Source: Madurella fahalii (lineage: Eukaryota > Ascomycota > Sordariomycetes > Sordariales). From it: a stretch of 64,000 bases of DNA. This document shows positions 53,691 through 64,000 of the stretch, in pieces. Numbering within the stretch: position 1 is the first letter of the stretch; every line of letters starts with the position of its first letter. Below the pieces are notes generated by a model. The model worked only from the letters and a program-made list of their open reading frames with translations. It was not told where the DNA came from and ran no database searches. The translations under genes and the position numbers were made by a program. The DNA lies in contig CM056876.1 in NCBI GenBank assembly GCA_029876055.1, forward strand, positions 1,116,001-1,180,000, in the 5' to 3' direction.

Positions 53691-56600
53691 ATGGACTACC
53701 CGCAGACGGTAGACCAGGCTCGCAACCACATCCGCGACATTCGGACGGAAAAAGGCCTAGAGGGTCCCCAATACAACCTGCGGGACATGCATGCCGCCTT
53801 GGATTTGTAGTGCTCCCCTCTTGTTGTACCGGAAACAATGCGGGTCTGTAACTAATTCACTCAGCTAGGCTCTCTGAGGCACTGTATCAAAAATCGACAC
53901 ATTTCATTCTGGAGCTGATACAGAATGCTGATGACAACTCATACCGCCACAGCTCGCCCTCTGTCGACATACGATACAAGGATAGACTGCTCCTATTCTC
54001 CTGCAACGAGGTTGGCTTCTCTCGGGGTGATGTCGACGCCATTTGCCGCATTGGGAGAAGCACAAAGGCTCGCCGGTACCAGGCTTCCGGCTATATCGGC
54101 GAGAAGGGAATCGGTTTCAAGTCCGTCTTCAGGGTCTCCGACATTGTCTGGATCAAGTCTGGTAATTACTCGTTTAAATTCGACAAGTCGCAGACACTAG
54201 GAATGATCGCTCCCATATGGGCCGAGTTCCCCTGTGACATGAAAGTGAAGCCCGACCATACCAACATCCTACTACGGCTTGCCGACAGCTACAATGAGGA
54301 TGAGCTGATCCGGGAGATCAAGTCTCTGGACCCGAGGCTGCTCCTGTTTCTGAGGAAGCTGAAGGAAGTGAGAGTTTCCATCAGCAACCGTGGCGGCCTG
54401 GATTGGGAGACGGCTATCAAGCGGACCGATCAGAACGACAGAAGCGATGGCCTGCGCTATGTGACACTGAACAATGGCGATGTATACCAGCAGTACATGG
54501 TAACCAGCTTTGTCGCCCAGGACCTCGCGAGGGATCCGAAACGGCCCGGATACACCGAGTCAGAGCTGGTTCTGGGTTTCCCCGTGGGGTTTGATAACTC
54601 CCCGATCTTGAATTCCCAGAACGTCCATGCATTTTTGCCGATACGCGACTACGGCTTCAAGGTAAGCTTGACTCTCCCCCGTCAGAGCCCGTAATACCGC
54701 ATCTTTGCGCTGACTCGGGTATGGCGAGGTAGTACATTATCCAAGCGGACCTGCTCTTGACCGCCAGCCGAGAAAATATTGACGCTTCCTCTGCTTGGAA
54801 CCTGTCTCTCTTGCGCGCCATCCCGAGCGCCATGCTCTCTGCCGTCCACCAATTCAACCGAGGACAGCTGAAGTACGGCTGGCTAGCCTTTCTTCGACGC
54901 CGCCCCCCGATACAAGACTTCTTCTACGCCCTCGAAGACGAGGTGGAAGCCCTACTCGCTCAGCACCCTATTCTTGAAACTGCGTTTATGAAGTGGGCCA
55001 GACCGGTGGACTTGTTTCAAGTCCCCCGCAAGATTTTGGGATACGAACGGGGCTCCGCTGCTCCTCAGTACCGGAACAACACACAAATATCTATCGTCTG
55101 GCTATAGGAACGGTGACTGGGACATCCTGAAGCGCCTTGGGGTGCGGCAGCAGACGACCGAGATGTTTCTTGACGACCTCGCGCACCTCGTTGAGCATCT
55201 CCCGACCGAATTCCGCAACCGGCCCGACAGCTGGCACGCGTCACTGAGCGAGGTTCTTTCCACCATTCTCAACCAGAATAAGCCCGTCTACCGGCATAAG
55301 ATTGCGGGCATGGCCATCATCCCCCTCAGGGACGGCCGGTGGGTGCCCGCAGGAACCGAGAATGTGTTTTTCGAAGCCAGTGCTCCCGCGCTAGAGATCC
55401 CTCCGGGGATCGAAGTGCTGCTCGTGGACCGGTCTGTGAGCCATAATTCGGTGCGCGTCCAGCTTCTTGTCCAGCTCGGGGTGAAGCGCTTCAGCCATGT
55501 CCATGCCTGCGCCTTGATCGCTAGGATGCACGCCAACCCGTCCTTTCAACAACAGCCAGACCTCAACGAGCCGAGTCATCTCGTGTCTCAGGTGCGGTTT
55601 CTATACCATGCCTCATGGACTAATCCCGAGGGGCGAGAGATATACTTCGTTGGTCGCGACGGGGAGGTCGCCCGTGGAAACAAGTTCTATATCGACTCGA
55701 CGCACCCCTTCGCTGCGACTTCCTGGCCTAGCAGCTTCCGATCCAAGGTGAAATTTCTCCATGCCGACTATGTCTCAGGGAAGACGAAGCTGCACGAAAG
55801 TGAACGGTGGACAGCTTGGCTAGCTGAGCAGTGTGGAGTGAACATTTTCCCCGTCCTGGTGACTACCGGGCCCGGAGGTCGTTTCGAACTGTCTGAAGAT
55901 TTTCGGCTCCTGATGCGTGTGTCGGACCCGAGACGAATACTGAGCCTCCTCCGGGCACAGTGGAGTCTATATTCCAAATGGATCGACACGGAATTCTCCA
56001 CGCATGACAGCGAGGAGCAAGCGAACAACAGTTGCAGGTCAGTGTTGGTGGAGGAGCTCGGGTCGCTGAGGGTTAGGTGTAGAGATGGTACTATCGCTCC
56101 GTTGAGAGAAACATCCCTTCCGCTCAGCGACCTTCCGGCCAGCCTGGCCGCCCAGCTTCGACTTCTTGACATCGAAGATCCCGACTCCAGCACCTGGCAC
56201 TTTTTGAAACACCTTGGAGTGGGGATTACTTTCGACAATCGAGTCTTTCTTGACCAGCTGCGTGTGTTGCAAGGTACCGACATTTCCCTTCAGGACGTGA
56301 CGAGTCTATACCGCGAGTTAGAGCGCTGGGGTCCTGCACCCGAGGAATTGCGGCAAGTCCTCCCTACCTTAACTTAGCTTAGTTCCGTACTCCTAGATTT
56401 TTCTTGTTGGCTGCAAAGTCAGCCGCTCCGCTGACAACATTTTTTTAAACAGGAAGACATTTGAAGAGGAGGATCTGATCTACGTCCCTAGTACACCCGG
56501 GGCTCGGGGAGCATGGGTGAATTCTACCCGCTGCATCTGGGATGGGCAGTGGTCCCTCCGGCGCACTGCGTGCTTGAAGCGGTATTATCCGTACCTTCAA

Positions 56601-59600
56601 CTGTTTTTTCACCGGACCCTCCGCATCGGCGATGCAAGCCTCTCGACGTTAGTCACCGAGGCGTCCATGATAAGCCCGTCCGACCCTCTGGACTACATTG
56701 CGGAGCTGTTCGTGAGCATCTCGGGATGTCTGACAACGGTCCTGGCTGTCGGGGAGCTAGAGCTCGTTCGGGGTTTGAAAAAATCGCAGATTTTTCCCAT
56801 CAGGAAAAAGGAGACGCCGGCCAGTGCGCCCTTCGACGAGCTGCAAGCCGTGACGGAGAAGGATGTGTGGTTGATCGCGGATCAGCTACATCTCCAGCAA
56901 TGCTTCGAACGGAGAATCGATATGCTAGCGTTTAACGCGAAGGACGTCAGGCAGATGCTTCACTTTCTGAACGAGGTAGGGGTGTCGAGTAGGCTCCTCT
57001 CGAGTGTTGCATCGAGTTTGGTTGAGGTTGAGGGTGGTGTCAAGTTGCTCAGAGAGTATACAGGCTTAATGCGATCCAAGGCTGCTCTGATTGCGAGGTG
57101 AGATTATCACTGCCCAGAATCTCTTCTTTCATCCCGGATCTCTTTTATTAAGGTATAAGTCTAACTGGCAGTTCTTTTGTTTTGTGGGAGGAAACAGTCT
57201 AATACATACAACAAATCCAGGACAACAACAAAACAAGCAAACACTGTACCGGTCGCTCCGGTCTCTCGAAGTGTTCTTGGTGGATCGGGTTGTGCTGCGC
57301 TGGACACTGCGATTTGTCGATGGCACCGAAGTTGCTGGAAGCCCTGATATCGGACGCATCAAGACTTCCAACGAGAATGGGAAGTTTAGGATATATCTTA
57401 CAAGCGTCGATGCCGATCCCGCCGAACCGCCACCAGAACTGGTTGAAGAGCTGCTCAAGCTGTGCGGCATCAAGGACGCGGTGCTTCTTCAGCAAGTCTT
57501 GATGAGGTCCAACATTTCGTCCTTGGGAGAGATGCTCTTGAGGCGCGGATTCACAGTGGAGGCCTTCGATGAGGCCTCGAGTACGAGGGAAGACCAGCAA
57601 TCCGAGATAGATGTCGGCGCGGCGTCCTTTCCCGCAAAGGGAGGTAAAGAGCTGGGCAAGCCGAATCAGAAGCAAGCGCTATCTACTACTACTGAAAATC
57701 ACGACCTAGAAAATGACATACAGGAACGCGGTGGAGGGTTGCCGGACGAGCCGACGGAGTGGCCATTCGAGGAAGAGAGGACTCTCACTTTACCGGACTC
57801 TGGATACGGTTCCGCCTCCAAGGCTGCAACTACCGCTTCCAAGTCAGTTTCCAACCAAGAAAGCGATCACGACGATAATGCCTCGGTCGTTACCGGCGAC
57901 TTATCGTTGGATCTGCCGCCAGCCTCGGCAGACGCATATGTCGATGCCTTTGTCAAGCGGATTCTCGAGTCTATAGCAGACTTCCAAGCTGACCAAGCGC
58001 TGCACTCGCAAATTATCCAAGAGCTTCCTCTCCTCCTTAGGCGCTTCGCTCTTCGTATTTCTCTTGAGTCCGGATCTGCAGACGGCAAAGCTGTTGGGGT
58101 TTTTACCAGAAAGAACAAAGCGTAAGTTGTATAAGATTAGCTTAGCCATACGCCACCTCGACCAACACCCACTGACAATATGCCACCCAGTCGTATTACC
58201 GATGCTCTGCAGCAAGTTCTAGAGACAAACCAGCCCCAGGTCGACGACAGATCCGTAGACACCGATTCCACAGCGTCGCAGCCCCATAACCTTAGAGTCG
58301 AGCTCGGCATGACCTACGACGAGAAAGTGCGAGGGTGGTCGACAACAGAACCTGAAAGCTGCGAGGGTATGAGTATATGGGAGCAAAGTCAACAAAATAT
58401 CTGGGATGAGCTCCACCAGCGAGAACAGGACGACGCTGACGAAGGGATCCATCTGAGCGACTCTGATACGGCACGCATCAACTTTGTATCCAACACAACA
58501 TCCTTTTCTTGGTTCCTCGACTCTATTCGAAGCAGATATCAACTAGACTACAGCGCCGCGAACGTTCTCACCAATATTCAATCATCAGTTGCTCTTTTTC
58601 TCCCTGAATATAGAGGGAATAGGGCACTTAGGCGTCAGCAGGTCACATTGTGGATGGACTGGAATCCAAAACTATTTGCGGAGCAGCAGCAGTACCCAGG
58701 AATCCACAGCATACCCTCTGGACTAACAATCACGGGCTCAGCAATGAAGTCACAGCTCTCAACCTGTAGAAGTTACCTCAAACAAACATGGCCTACGACG
58801 GGGGAGGTTGTTTTGAAGGGGCTGGTCGAGCTGGCTACAGCCACAAACTCCGACGACATCATCACGATCCGCTTATTCGACGGATTGATACTGACACTTC
58901 AACCGGCCGATGAAACTGTCGAAGTCTATTGCGACGGGCTTTTCGACTCGATCCTTGAAGTCGTCGAGATTCTCGCATGGCTCGGTGCTGCCTTACGTGA
59001 AGCTTCCACCATCGACAAGATTACCTACAGCGTCGCCGATGTGCGGATCAATGAGAAAGCCGCCGAGTTGGACTCACACCCCCAACTCTCGCTTAAGTTC
59101 ACCGAAGAAGAACTTTCCTCCGCAGCTATGCCCACCAAAATGGATGGGGCATGCTGGCTGCACGGTCTATTCAGGAATCCGGTCATTGCCAAGGGTTTTC
59201 CTATTCTTACACGCCAGAAGGGTACATCTGGGCTTGAGGTGCCTCTAGAAGTCATGGCTCACCTTGTCCACGCAGCCCAACTTACCTTGTTCAACAGCAG
59301 GGCGCTTATCAAGGGGTTCAACGCCGCGCTGGTCCCGACGGCATATGAGGAGTCCATCATCCTTTGGCATTTCATTCTCAACGAAGACCACAAGCGGCTA
59401 CCATACAGTGATGAGCGCATCGCTCGAAGCCCCACAATTACGTTGTCTGAAGTCACTTCTCGAATCCAGATAGTGAGGCATATCGTTGGGTGGGCCCCCG
59501 CAGCCGCGTACAACATTGGTAAAGACCCACCATCCCTCCCCTCACCCCGAATTATCTATGAATGTCCTGTTGTTGTGACCACCCTCTAACGTTTTCTATG

Positions 59601-60796
59601 AAGGCTCCCCAACTGCCAACTACGACATTGGCTGGTCAAGTCCGGACTTCGTCGGCCCGGGCTGTGCCCTTGAGAAGTTCGTGATATCAGGCGGCCCTGG
59701 CTTCATCACGGGGGGGGCTGAGTTTTCGCTCGGACGCAAGGACAGGTCGCCGATGATCATGAGAAACGCGACTTACTTCGAATCCCTTAGCGGTCTTTCC
59801 AGTTCCTACGTCGTGTTGTATGACACAAGAGACCAGCGGGCCTGGCTTTCAAATGGCCTTCACACGCTTCTTCATCTCGTCCGGACATCGCTCAGGGAAG
59901 ACCAGAAAGGCGACTTTAGCGATGAGTGTCTTCTGAACCATTCCCTCTTGGAAGAGGACCCGGACCAAGCAGACCCCAAGGCGACCATAAGGTTCCTCAA
60001 AAATCGGCGAAACCTTGAACAGCCCGTGTTCCCGGCCCTAGATGAGATCCATACGGAACAGACGACTACTGCTGGTGGGCAGTCCAAGATGACTCACCAT
60101 CGCACCTCGACAACTGTTCGACTAAAAGATCGCGTGACTCAGGTTATGGAGGTGCTGTGGCAGCTTATCGATCACCAAGCAACTCTCGACCTCTATGCCT
60201 CCGGGGTACCTATTCGGCTACCGAGGAGCAAGCTGGAAGGCTATCGCTTCATGGAGGTTGCATCCCGTCGCCAGGTCACCCCTCGAGTCGTCCATCTTCG
60301 GGCTTTCGGTGGAGCTGGCAAGTCTTGGGTTGACTTTATCCGCGCCATCCGGGGCGTTGTCTTGTTTGGCGAGGGTTTCGGCGAACTCATCTCTCCAAGC
60401 CTCTCGGCGGACACAGATACAAACGCCACATGTTCGCGTTGGAATACGATGCCCAAATGTAGAGACTACCTAGCGGTGAGTGCTTACGATCTGAATAGAA
60501 TCATCCACCAGGAAGGTAGCCGCATCTCCGGTCCCGTTAAACTTGCTCCAGGGATCTTCTGGAATCACTCCCCTGGAGCGTTCGAGCGTTGCGGCTGCGA
60601 CAGCCGCATTGACAAGGGGAAGGGACCAGCGAGTATACTCAAGGCACCCTCTGCGCTTTTTTGCAGGCCTTGCGACAGAGTCCAGGTCCTACTACCCGCA
60701 CGGTTGGCTCTAATCCCGCGTGCAGCCGCAACCCCAGCAAGAAGCATTGATCCAAACGGCGCTTTCATCTTCGGCCGCAGCGAGTTATTCCCATAG
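53691..60796 (+). CDS. NO VEIN/sacsin-like HSP90-type ATPase fused to a fungal-specific domain
   Basis: Exons with consistent phases: 53691-53806, 53869-54661, 54733-56356, 56457-57097, 57153-58121, 58191-59518 and 59604-60796; about 2,220 residues. The N-terminal ATP-binding fold has LSEALYQKSTHFILELIQNADD and GYIGEKGIGFKSVF, both hallmarks of sacsin/NO VEIN-type HSP90-like ATPases, then LPIRDYGFK and LLLTASRENIDASSAW. The frame changes by one base near 55072-55090; after it KYLSSGYRNGDWDILKRLGV resumes the fold. Exon 57153-58121 holds both the end of the ATPase part (PPPELVEELLKLCGIKD) and the start of a second family (VDAFVKRILESIADF, LPLLLRRFALRI), so the two are joined. The second part has GACWLHGLFRNPVIAKGFPI, SSYVVLYDTRDQRAWLSNGL and AGKSWVDFIRAIRGV. 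A role in sensing or chaperoning is inference. A TAG ends the frame but a tail follows. Confidence 0.75.
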
Positions 60797-61111
60797 AGAT
60801 GGCCAGATCAGGGCGATCCACGGCGGGAGGATCCTGTCGAGATGGGAAGCAGTGCGGCTGCTACCGAGGCCGACCAGAGCGTCTCATCAGCTACAGCCTC
60901 GTCATCGACTAGGTCGCCAAGCAGTGTCGGGGGATTGGGAGGGAGCGTGTCTATTACGCCGCCTACTACCGTTAGCGTCTCCTCACCGCCAAGTTCACAA
61001 CTTGGTGATTCCGTCGCCACGCCTGGGGAGATGATAAAGAAGTCGCGGCCGGGTCGGCGCGGGATGAAGAGAGTCTGGGAATCCATCAGGGGGTTTTCTA
61101 GTGGCGGGTAG
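60797..61111 (+). other. in-frame Ser-rich tail beyond the TAG of the fusion gene
   Basis: After the TAG at 60794-60796 the same frame stays open for 104 codons: a basic start (RWPDQGDPRRED), a Ser/Thr/Pro-rich stretch, then a basic end PGRRGMKRVWESIRGFSSGG. Low-complexity but ordered sequence with a strong Lys/Arg-Trp end suggests it was once the C-terminus. TAG could come from CAG or TGG by one change. Confidence 0.45.
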
Positions 61112-62225
61112 TCGCACCCTTCTGGTATTTGACGGACTGACAAGGGGGGTGCACTGGAGCTCTTCACACGTGTTGTCACCTTCTAGTTTACCAACGACTT
61201 TCCCGGAGCAGCCCTCGGCCTTTGGGAACGTAGGGCCGGAGTCGGCGTCATGGGCCGTGCGCACCACCCACCCATGTTCATTACTCCCTTCTGTAGGAGT
61301 CCGGAGCAGCATTCGAAGACGATCGACTTGTAGCGCACCTAGAAGCTGGGCAGTTATCTGCACAAGAGGTAAGGTGATGCGACACATCAGGGTTGTTATA
61401 TGTGGGGCAATGATACGATTGAGCGACTAGTTAGATGCTAGAAAGAGACCGGCAGAGAAGTAAGCATTCTTGTTTTATGCGCTGGCTGGCAAAGCTAGGG
61501 TTTCGTCGCGTTACGCACCAAGGCCTTGAGTTTTTTGAACTGCCCCTCAGTGTCACTTCTGCACATACAGCAAACGCCGGGTATGGTGTTCAAATTCTCT
61601 TTCTTGAGGCTTATAACCGAAGATAGATTGGGGTACGATATTCACAAGCACAAGAGCAAGCTATCTTAGTTGCTGTGAATCAACTGCTATCCATTCTGTT
61701 GCCAATCCCACATCAATGTTGAGGTACCATTATTCCGTTTCTCCTTGTCCGAGTTGTAATGGTCTAAGTAGTAAATCTAGAGAAAGTGAATGCGTAGCAG
61801 CTTAGTAATGATAAACTCCCAAAGGCCCCACGGAAAAAGTGGCCGAGAGACGTGCTGGATATATTTGCTGATCAAAGAGCGTTAAGAGCGATCTGGTTTT
61901 CGTCTCAACAGCCGCACAGATCCAGAAATGGAGATGGGAGTGATATTATCGAGGTTGCAGTGCCATCAACAGAGGTGATAGTCGCGAGGTAAGAGAGTGC
62001 GAGCCCGCGGTCCGAAATTCGGTCCCGCTATTGGATATGAATCGGAGTCAGCCGAGACGGAACGACGCATGGCCGATGCGCTCTACTCTGGGCCACAGTT
62101 AATTCAAAGATTTAATCTTTGCGTAGATATCTCGCTACAGTTGCACATAATTGTTCGTCCGATTCCCAGGTTCAAGTCCATGTCCTCCCAGGCGATTCGC
62201 GCACGACGTCCAAGGTTCGCCAACG
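61112..62225. other. intergenic
   Basis: No gene, RNA or repeat recognised. It contains the 3' region of the fusion gene and the promoter of the WSC gene; short open frames there lack motifs. Confidence 0.4.
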
Positions 62226-62903
62226 ATGACTTCTGCTCTTACATCAAAGGCTGCCACGGCATGTCTTTTCTACCTTTTCGCCACTGCCGTCCGCGGCCTC
62301 TCTTTCCCCCTAGATCGACGAGATCAGATGTACTACCACCTGGGTTGTTACAGCGGGTTCGTGAGCGGCAGTGGCGCCTTGCGGGGTCCCAGCTTTCCAG
62401 CCGACGACATGACGGTCGAGAGGTGCGCCTCGTTTTGCAACAGAAACAGGTACTTTCGGCTTGAATTTGGCCGCGAGTGCTACTGCGGAGATGTGCAGAT
62501 AGCATCCCCGACCGCCTCGCCCTCGGAATGCTCTTTTGCCTGCTCTGGAGACAGAAACCAGAAATGCGGAGCTGGCGACCGTCAGAATCTCTACATCAAA
62601 CCTGGTGTATAGCCCACGGCTTCCCGCCACGCTCTCGGTACCGTACATCGGTTGCTTCGTCGACGAGGGGTCTCACACGCTGCCGGACAACATGCTGGGC
62701 ACCGATGATATGACGGGACAAATGTGTCAGCCTCGCTGCGCAGGATACCGTTACTTTGGCGTTGAGTTCAGGCGCAAATGCTGGTGCGGCCACAATGCGC
62801 CCAAAGTTACAGCCCCACATTGGATTGTTCCCTTGCCTGCGCCGAGGATGGCTCTCAACTATGCGGTGGACCTAACCGCATCAATGTCTGGGGAAGCCCC
62901 TAG
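62226..62903 (+). pseudogene. WSC-domain secreted protein with frame breaks
   Basis: From ATG 62226 a signal peptide (TACLFYLFATAVRGLSFP) is followed by a first WSC domain: YYHLGCYSGF, then MTVERCASFCNRN, FRLEFGRECYCGD, CSFACSGDRNQKCGAGDRQNLYI. The frame then stops (near 62610) but in another frame a second WSC domain begins: VPYIGCFVDEGSHTLP, MTGQMCQPRCAGYRYFGVEFRRKCWCGH. A second shift near 62810-62825 is needed to read its end CSLACAEDGSQLCGGPNRIN before a TAG at 62901. WSC domains bind carbohydrate at the cell wall or serve as extracellular sensors. With all cysteines preserved but two one-base breaks, this is either a young pseudogene or a sequence-error case. Confidence 0.75.
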
Positions 62904-62937
62904 TATGCCAGCCGAGCATTATAAAATCTGGCGGTAA

Positions 62938-63361
62938 TAGCTACCACGAAGACGCTGTGATGGTGAGTTCTAGATATATAGCTGAAAACGTTACATGCTG
63001 AAACTGTAGTTAAGAACTTAAGTCTAAGCGAAGGAGACTCAGTTTTAGCTATAGCTGCAGTTGTGGCGAGCTTATAAGAGTAATCTTTATAATAATAGTT
63101 ATGTTGATTGCGCTCTCAGCTACTTACTAATCGTCTTTATAGGATCTATTATATTAATAGTACTTATCTTTTGATTATCTCTCTAAGAGTTGTTGTTACA
63201 ATCTACCACGTAATTACTATCTTTATTGAATTATTTGTTATTATGAATTGGGAGAGTCGCTAGAGATCACGAAGTAGAACTTGGATTACCCGTACCCTAG
63301 AATACTATGGCACTCAGCCTGATCATAGACATATGTATGCTTCGGGAAGATATGTGTAAAG
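62938..63361. other. AT-rich intergenic region between convergent genes
   Basis: AT-rich spacer between the WSC gene (plus) and the partial secreted-protein gene (minus), which converge here. No gene is recognised. Confidence 0.4.
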
Positions 63362-63997
63362 CTATCGCCAGAAATCTACGCCAAGAACGGCAACTAGAGA
63401 GATCACTGATATCCACATGAGGCGTCCCTCTGCGAGACCACTAGCATCGCTACTGCTAGGCACAGAGAATGTCCCATTCATGGTGTCGTACCATTCCCCG
63501 CTCTCTGTCCTGTTCAGAAACAGTGGCATACCCGCATGGTCAGGCACAAACTCCATGTTGTTCAAGTTCGCCTGCTCAAATTCATAGTTGGCCTCCGAGT
63601 TGGTCCAGAAGTCGTAGTCTACGACGCTTGGTAGCTCCCTTTCGCCGCCGAACCGGATGACCGCCGTGCTAAGACCCATGTTGGTGCCGTTCTCGTATAC
63701 CCAGTCCATGGTGGTGTATATGAGCGCTGAGGCCTCGTAGTTGGAAAAGCGAAAGGTGAAGTTCATAGCATCCTGCATGCTGAGGATAAAGTACTGACGG
63801 CTCCAGCATCCGCCAACGTCTATATCCTCCCCTGTACCGCAGTACTGGGTCTGCTGAGCTGCGGGTAAGTTTGCGCAGTCGAGGTAGACGCTGTTTCTTT
63901 TTGAGGAGTTGGTTGGGGCTGAGATGAGGGCTCTTTCCGTGCCATTGATGGTCCAGTGCGGGCCGTTTTGTCTTGGATCCCATGCATGCGGCGCCAA
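63362..63997 (-). CDS. secreted glycoprotein, possibly GPI-anchored, partial (5' end outside window)
   Basis: The open frame runs off the right edge, so the N-terminus is missing; 211 residues are visible. There are many N-glycosylation sequons (NGT, NSS, NFT, NRT) and cysteines at CANLP, QYCGTG and GGCWSRQ. A small-residue stretch (SSSDASGLAEG) is followed by a hydrophobic C-terminal helix (LMWISVISLVAVLGVDFW) ending in Arg. That layout fits a cell-surface protein with a GPI-attachment signal or a single C-terminal membrane anchor. No enzyme motif is seen. Confidence 0.6.
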   Translation of the reverse strand: MAPHAWDPRQNGPHWTINGTERALISAPTNSSKRNSVYLDCANLPAAQQTQYCGTGEDIDVGGCWSRQYFILSMQDAMNFTFRFSNYEASALIYTTMDWVYENGTNMGLSTAVIRFGGERELPSVVDYDFWTNSEANYEFEQANLNNMEFVPDHAGMPLFLNRTESGEWYDTMNGTFSVPSSSDASGLAEGRLMWISVISLVAVLGVDFWR

Positions 63998-64000
63998 GAC

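Noticed and set aside
55072..55109. A 41-bp intron that would repair the frame of the HSP90-like gene
   Set aside because: It would remove KYLSSGYR-like sequence that fits the family, is shorter than any other intron here and lacks a good branch site. A one-base indel is simpler, though cDNA could change this.
58180..59589. A separate gene starting at the ATG at 58180
   Set aside because: That ATG lies inside a well-formed 69-bp intron (58122-58190) that joins the upstream exon in phase, and the upstream exon already contains the start of this domain family.
1..64000. CRISPR arrays, operons, ribosome binding sites and origins
   Set aside because: Spliced genes and fungal families show this is a eukaryotic nuclear sequence. 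The only short direct repeats are transposon-related, with no regular spacers.

Overview
This window looks like an accessory, repeat-rich stretch of a filamentous ascomycete genome, most likely Eurotiomycetes (Aspergillus/Penicillium-like). The evidence is: spliceosomal introns of 50-85 bp with GT...AG ends and CTRAC-type branch sites; fungal-only families (HET, NACHT with a fungal N-terminal exon, Zn2Cys6 regulator, WSC, DUF8021); and Fot1/pogo-type transposons with a C-terminal zinc knuckle whose defects look like repeat-induced point mutation (RIP). No tRNA, rRNA or CRISPR array was recognised.

Layout. 1-4.6 kb: three tandem minus-strand genes for ~80-residue, cysteine-rich proteins of an unrecognised family, then a spliced multi-pass membrane protein. 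5.4-13.3 kb: a glyoxalase/VOC protein, a five-exon NmrA-like reductase, a Zn2Cys6 regulator, a broken exopolyphosphatase-like gene and a broken cytochrome P450. This resembles a small, partly decayed metabolic cluster. 13.8-24.8 kb: a spliced HET gene, a DUF7025-type AAA ATPase with one frame break, a second HET gene broken at a G7 run, and a frame-shifted metalloprotease. 25-30.8 kb: gene-poor, decayed repeat sequence with one LTR. 30.9-32.1 kb: an intact short-chain dehydrogenase.

32.3-39.1 kb: a nested transposon nest. A RIP-degraded outer element with long terminal inverted repeats and TA target duplications (32298-38795) contains three solo LTRs of one family, one solo LTR of another family, a 420-bp insert with twin palindromes, and a 1,860-bp Fot1-like element with its own TA duplication. 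One more solo LTR lies just outside. Each of these five solo LTRs has a perfect 5-bp target duplication.

40.8-46.2 kb: a spliced ERG28-like gene, an uncharacterised gene, and two abutting pseudogenes (DUF8021 and nickel/cobalt transporter). 46.4-50.1 kb: a two-exon NACHT NTPase. 52 kb: a fourth small Cys-rich gene, distantly similar to the first three. 53.7-61.1 kb: a very long multi-exon gene that joins a NO VEIN/sacsin-like HSP90-type ATPase to a second fungal-specific protein family. 62.2-64 kb: a WSC-domain gene with frame breaks and the end of a secreted, possibly GPI-anchored protein.

How they may work together. HET, AAA, HET, NACHT and HSP90-like ATPase genes within about 47 kb resemble a fungal self/non-self recognition neighbourhood; this is inferred from family content, not shown. 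A striking general feature is the number of otherwise good genes interrupted by one single-base indel or one in-frame stop. These may be true pseudogenes or consensus errors, and raw reads would decide.
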